This document shows, one piece after another, positions 61,832 to 64,000 of a stretch of 64,000 bases of DNA. The stretch is from Albifimbria verrucaria. Lineage: Eukaryota; Ascomycota; Sordariomycetes; Hypocreales; Stachybotryaceae. How positions within the stretch are numbered: position 1 is the first letter of the stretch; each line of letters opens with the position of its first letter. Made by a program: the position numbers and the translations under genes. The notes beneath the pieces are model-generated. The model saw nothing but the letters and a program-made list of their open reading frames with translations. It searched no databases and had not been told where the DNA came from. The stretch is from positions 5,084,001 to 5,148,000 of the forward strand of contig JAHREC010000018.1 in the NCBI GenBank assembly GCA_020081605.1, in the 5' to 3' direction.

Positions 61832-63912
61832 CTATCTCGAGGCTAACCGAAAGGGGCCTTCGACCTTGACATCTCTGATCCCTTCTGGCATGAGACGTAG
61901 CCATGCGTTCCAACTGTCAACATCGACATTGTCGTCAGTCAGCGTGATGGAAAGGTGAATTTGCGGACTGTTGTCGAACAAGAAGCTGTTACGTCGGGGC
62001 TGCTCTGTTGGAGTGGTGAGAGGAGGACAGAGGGCAGATTAGAGTTGCTAGATATCATCGTATGGAACGGAGCTGGAAAGCTGGTGAGGATTTCTTGCTC
62101 AGGGTGGAGGTCCTGGACGATTCTTGGATAGCTAGAAAGCAAGATAGAGTGGAGCTCTACGGCAGACAACGGCTTCTGCCGCACGGCACGAGTACGCAAT
62201 TGGTCGGTAACAGCTCTAGTAAAGGCGCACCGATCGATGACATTGAAATGCATCTCCGAGACGGACGCTGCAATGAATTCCAGTACACCCTGTTGGCGAA
62301 CCATCTTGGACGATGGAAAGTAGGGAGCATCCATGATGACCAAGACATCAGAGCAGGCTTCTTCAAGAATCTGTTGGATGCCACTCCACCGGATGGTGGA
62401 CGCCTTAACATGATCGCGAGAACTGGTAGCCTAGAAGTCAGCACGCTTTATCAGACGAGAAAGCCCCTGAAGTGGTGACTACATACCTAGCCAGGATCAT
62501 CTCTCTATTATCATCTAGGAATGTTTGTCCTGCGTAGTATATGACTTTTAAAACGTCGCGCTGATCGCGGTCCTCGGCAAAATCCGTAACTTGTCGCGAT
62601 AGCCACCTGGACGAGCTTCGAAAGCCATCCGAGGAAGGGATAGTTTGGAGTTGAAACGTATAATGATAGTACTTGTCCATAACATCTGCCAGGTCTCTGA
62701 CAGCGTTAGAGACAGCGAGCGCGTCATCGTCATCTTGCCAAAAGAGAAGTAGGGCGTGGACGACATTGTAGCGGCTTCGCGTAGATGCCGATAAGATCTG
62801 GGAGACATTTGTCTGCAGGTCATTCTTGAGGCTCTCAATGCCTGGGAGGAGAGAGACTTCTCAAGCCGGGGGCCAGATGGTAGAGGGGTGCGCATGCGTG
62901 CCTCGCTCAAAGGTAATCGACCTGGTTGGGGATGAGTCAGGGTAGTTGGGTCGATATCCATCTCCTGCGGATCGTGAGTGAAGACTGAGTGCGCACCACC
63001 CAGGCCGGGGCCGGGCTCAGTGGACGAGCCGGGACGACTGAGGAGCAATGTCCTGGATGCTGGGGCTGTGGGACCTGTGGAACTTGTTGACGACATCCTC
63101 CCAAGTGAGATTGTGATGGCTTGGGTGACACTTTTTGGGGCAGCAGGGTGTATAGTGTCAGCCTCAAGGAAGTAAGGTGGAGGACGAGAAATAAAATGCG
63201 TGGGAGGGGAAGGAGAAGGGGTAACAAAGACAAGGTAGCTGTGTGCGGCGGGGGCACGGCGACTTACAGCAACTCTTCGTCGACGGCAGTCGTTGCAGGC
63301 GCCCAGCTTTCTGATTAAGGCAGCCCGTTCTCTGGATTGCTGGGATAGAGGGCCGGTACGTCTCCTGCTGGTTCGACGACTGTTAGAGACGTCGGAACCA
63401 TCCTTGACAGAAAAAATAGACTGGTGCAGGTTAGGAGAGGTGTCGGCACTATACGATGTGTTGCTAGTCTCTGTGGACGCCAATGTGGCCGTTGTGGCCT
63501 GGGTTGAGATTGAAGAGCTCGTGTCCTTTCTCATGGGCGGCGAGGTAGAGTGAAAGGCATGGTGGGACGGCGATGCCTGGTGCAGGGTGGCGTCGTGCAG
63601 GCCCGGGCCCGGAGCCGGAGCCGGGACCGAGAGTGGTGGTGGCAGCGGCAGCGGCGGCGGCGGCGCTGTAGTTGTAGCTGTTGCTGTTGCTGCTACTGCT
63701 GCTGCTGCTGCTGCCGCCGCCGCCGCCGCTGCCGCAGTCGGTACGGCGGATGGTGTGGAAGGAGAGGCGAGTGTTGGGGTCGGCCCTAAAGGAGGAGCGG
63801 GAGCGGGAGCGGGAGCTGGAGCTGACGTGGAGGAGGGCACCGAGGATGGAGGCGAAGTCGAGGCTTGAGCGGGAGCTTGAGGAGCATCAGCCAGCATGTG
63901 AATTGGGTTCAT
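61832..63912 (-). CDS. Caspase-fold protein lacking the catalytic dyad, with Cys-cluster N-terminus
   Basis: About 620 residues. The N-terminus is low complexity (Pro-Ala repeats, a 13-residue Ala run). It is followed by ALIRKLGACNDCRRRRVACH, a C-x2-C-x6-C pattern like the first half of a Zn2Cys6 cluster, split by intron 63131-63266. After NLTWEDVV and a disordered stretch, a caspase-like alpha/beta core appears. Its blocks are YNVVHALLLFWQDDDDAL (strand 1), AVSNAVRDLADVMDKYYHY (helix), RDVLKVIYYAGQTFLDDNRE (the position of the His motif YSGHG) and SDVLVIMDAPYFPSS (the position of DSCHSG). The catalytic His is Gln and the Cys position is not Cys. A C-terminal VDSWNAWLRLMPEGI segment follows. 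Several one-base losses occur (about 63021, 62850, 61985). Fold assignment is inference. Confidence 0.65.
63641..63736 (-). repeat. GCN trinucleotide repeat encoding poly-alanine
   Basis: A run of GCA/GCC/GCG-type triplets, with a few ACA and GTA interruptions, encodes a 13-residue Ala tract and an Ala/Thr/Val stretch near the N-terminus of the caspase-fold protein. The mixed codons suggest the tract is not freshly expanded. Confidence 0.85.
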
Positions 63913-64000
63913 CGCTGTGTAGAAAGGCAGCTCGTGCGGTCAAGGCCCATTATTCTAAGAAGCAGGAGCCAGTGTCCGCCCAAGCGCGCCAACAGCAATT

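Overview
This window is nuclear DNA of a filamentous ascomycete, most likely a sordariomycete of the Hypocreales. The reasons are short introns of about 50-60 bp with GTAAGT-like donors and CTAAC-type branch points, compact intergenic regions, TACCTACC-type intergenic repeats, and a gene set (class II DAHP synthase, DUF6536 protein, Zn2Cys6 factor, RIC8, RIF1, CSN12) typical of that group. This placement is an inference from gene content and protein style; no database search was possible.

The most important technical point is that most coding regions are broken by single-base deletions, usually inside short homopolymers, and the reading frame resumes correctly just downstream. This affects essential single-copy genes, for example ribosomal protein eL20 (two breaks) and SEC61 beta. 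The pattern is therefore that of an unpolished assembly, not of pseudogenes. Only SDS22, the DUF1772 protein and the chromodomain protein read cleanly throughout; RIC8 also needs a GC-AG intron. I placed gene limits by joining frames through these breaks. Every coordinate is a nucleotide span in the window as given.

Layout, left to right. 1.7-5.2 kb: SEC61 beta and a PSR1-type phosphatase, both on minus. 8.1-13.2 kb: a peroxisomal ABCD transporter and a single-pass membrane protein of unknown function, both on plus. 13.7-19.6 kb: an accessory-looking protein kinase with 18-residue repeats and an Arg-Gly-rich tail (minus), then a badly interrupted DUF6536 membrane protein (plus). 21-28.5 kb: xylose-reductase-type aldo/keto reductase, SDS22, an alpha/beta hydrolase and a BTB protein. 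29.5-32.8 kb: CSN12/Thp1-like PCI protein divergent from eL20. 32.9-38.3 kb: Zn2Cys6 factor, GNAT acetyltransferase, DUF1772 protein and chromodomain protein. 38.9-46.9 kb: RIC8 divergent from RIF1. 49.9-56.9 kb: MFS sugar transporter, glucose-6-phosphate 1-epimerase, class II DAHP synthase and an HYPK-like NatA cofactor. 57.5-63.9 kb: a BRCT/AT-hook protein and a caspase-fold protein that lacks the catalytic dyad.

Most of the window is ordinary housekeeping content rather than a biosynthetic or defence cluster. The less ordinary items are the RG-tailed kinase, the pseudo-caspase with a three-cysteine Zn2Cys6-like N-terminus, the BRCT/AT-hook protein, the short chromodomain protein with an AT-hook-like segment, and a possible mitochondrial presequence ahead of the reductase. 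Two genes relate to protein phosphatase 1 (SDS22, and RIF1 with RVxF- and SILK-type docking motifs), but they are not adjacent.
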